DNA of 64,000 nt from Panulirus ornatus (taxonomy: Eukaryota > Arthropoda > Malacostraca > Decapoda > Palinuridae): positions 32,667,843 through 32,731,842 of the forward strand of contig NC_092269.1 in NCBI RefSeq assembly GCF_036320965.1, in the 5' to 3' direction. The translations under genes and the position numbers were made by a program. The notes under the pieces are model-generated. The model was not told the DNA's origin, did not search any database, and saw only the letters and a list, made by a program, of their open reading frames with translations. Positions 63,718 through 64,000 of this stretch are shown in pieces (position 1 is the stretch's first letter; each line of letters opens with the position of its first letter).

Positions 63718-64000
63718 CAAGATAGAATAATTATAATTATGATTTTTTCAGATCTGATTACGTTATGAAATGTTTGGAAAAGCTTTAGACAGACTATAAA
63801 TTATGAAAAGTAAACAATACTTTCGTCAGTCTGCGACGCCACTGAAATCACTAATGACTGTGTTAAACGTTCTGCATGATTAACATATTGATATATACAT
63901 TAGCGAAGCCTCCAGCTATCATTTCTGTCTCTATATTTCACTTATACTAATAAATGCGACGCAAAATCGGAGAAATTAAGCCTTAAATCCACACGACAGT

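Larger units (their letters stand above)
62813..64000. other. Right-end intergenic DNA, no supported gene
   Basis: AT-rich DNA with the AT array and the local duplication noted separately. No reading frame with gene-like composition was seen on either strand. Confidence 0.5.

Overview
This is eukaryotic genomic DNA. It has long introns with GT-AG borders, very dense di- and trinucleotide microsatellites, and decayed non-LTR retrotransposon fragments. The one gene that can be named is an animal DNAJC7 (TPR2-type DnaJ co-chaperone). The microsatellite load and the repeat families suggest an arthropod, most likely a decapod crustacean. That assignment is inference; no ribosomal or mitochondrial marker is present.

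Layout. (1) 2-1771 (+): an uninterrupted reading frame that enters from beyond the left edge, interpreted as the 3' terminal coding part of a gene for a large disordered protein with acidic, His/Gln-rich and Arg/Ser-rich stretches. (2) 1772-16479: non-coding DNA with many microsatellites and at least two copies of a palindromic repeat. (3) 16480-17930 (+): a 483-codon open frame with a degenerate eight-residue Arg/Ile/Lys/Leu/Pro repeat. It stops at a GT donor whose phase fits the first certain DNAJC7 exon. (4) 19091-57843 (+): ten certain DNAJC7 exons, 490 codons in all, covering the whole TPR region, the J domain with its HPD motif, a Gly/Phe-rich tail and the stop codon. A 26.8-kb intron separates the first certain exon from the other nine, which lie within 12 kb. 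(5) 57844 to about 59665: probable 3' UTR ending after an AATAAA. (6) 59666-64000: intergenic DNA with two retrotransposon remnants, one jockey-like (+) and one reverse-transcriptase fragment (-).

The protein joined from the ten exons keeps both Hsp70/Hsp90 carboxylate-clamp sets and the HPD tripeptide, so it should be a functional co-chaperone. The same retroelement family that lies at 61648-62570 has left fragments in several DNAJC7 introns in both orientations. The main open question is the 5' end: either the protein starts just before 17930, giving about 497 residues, or it carries a long repeat-bearing N-terminal extension, giving about 974 residues.
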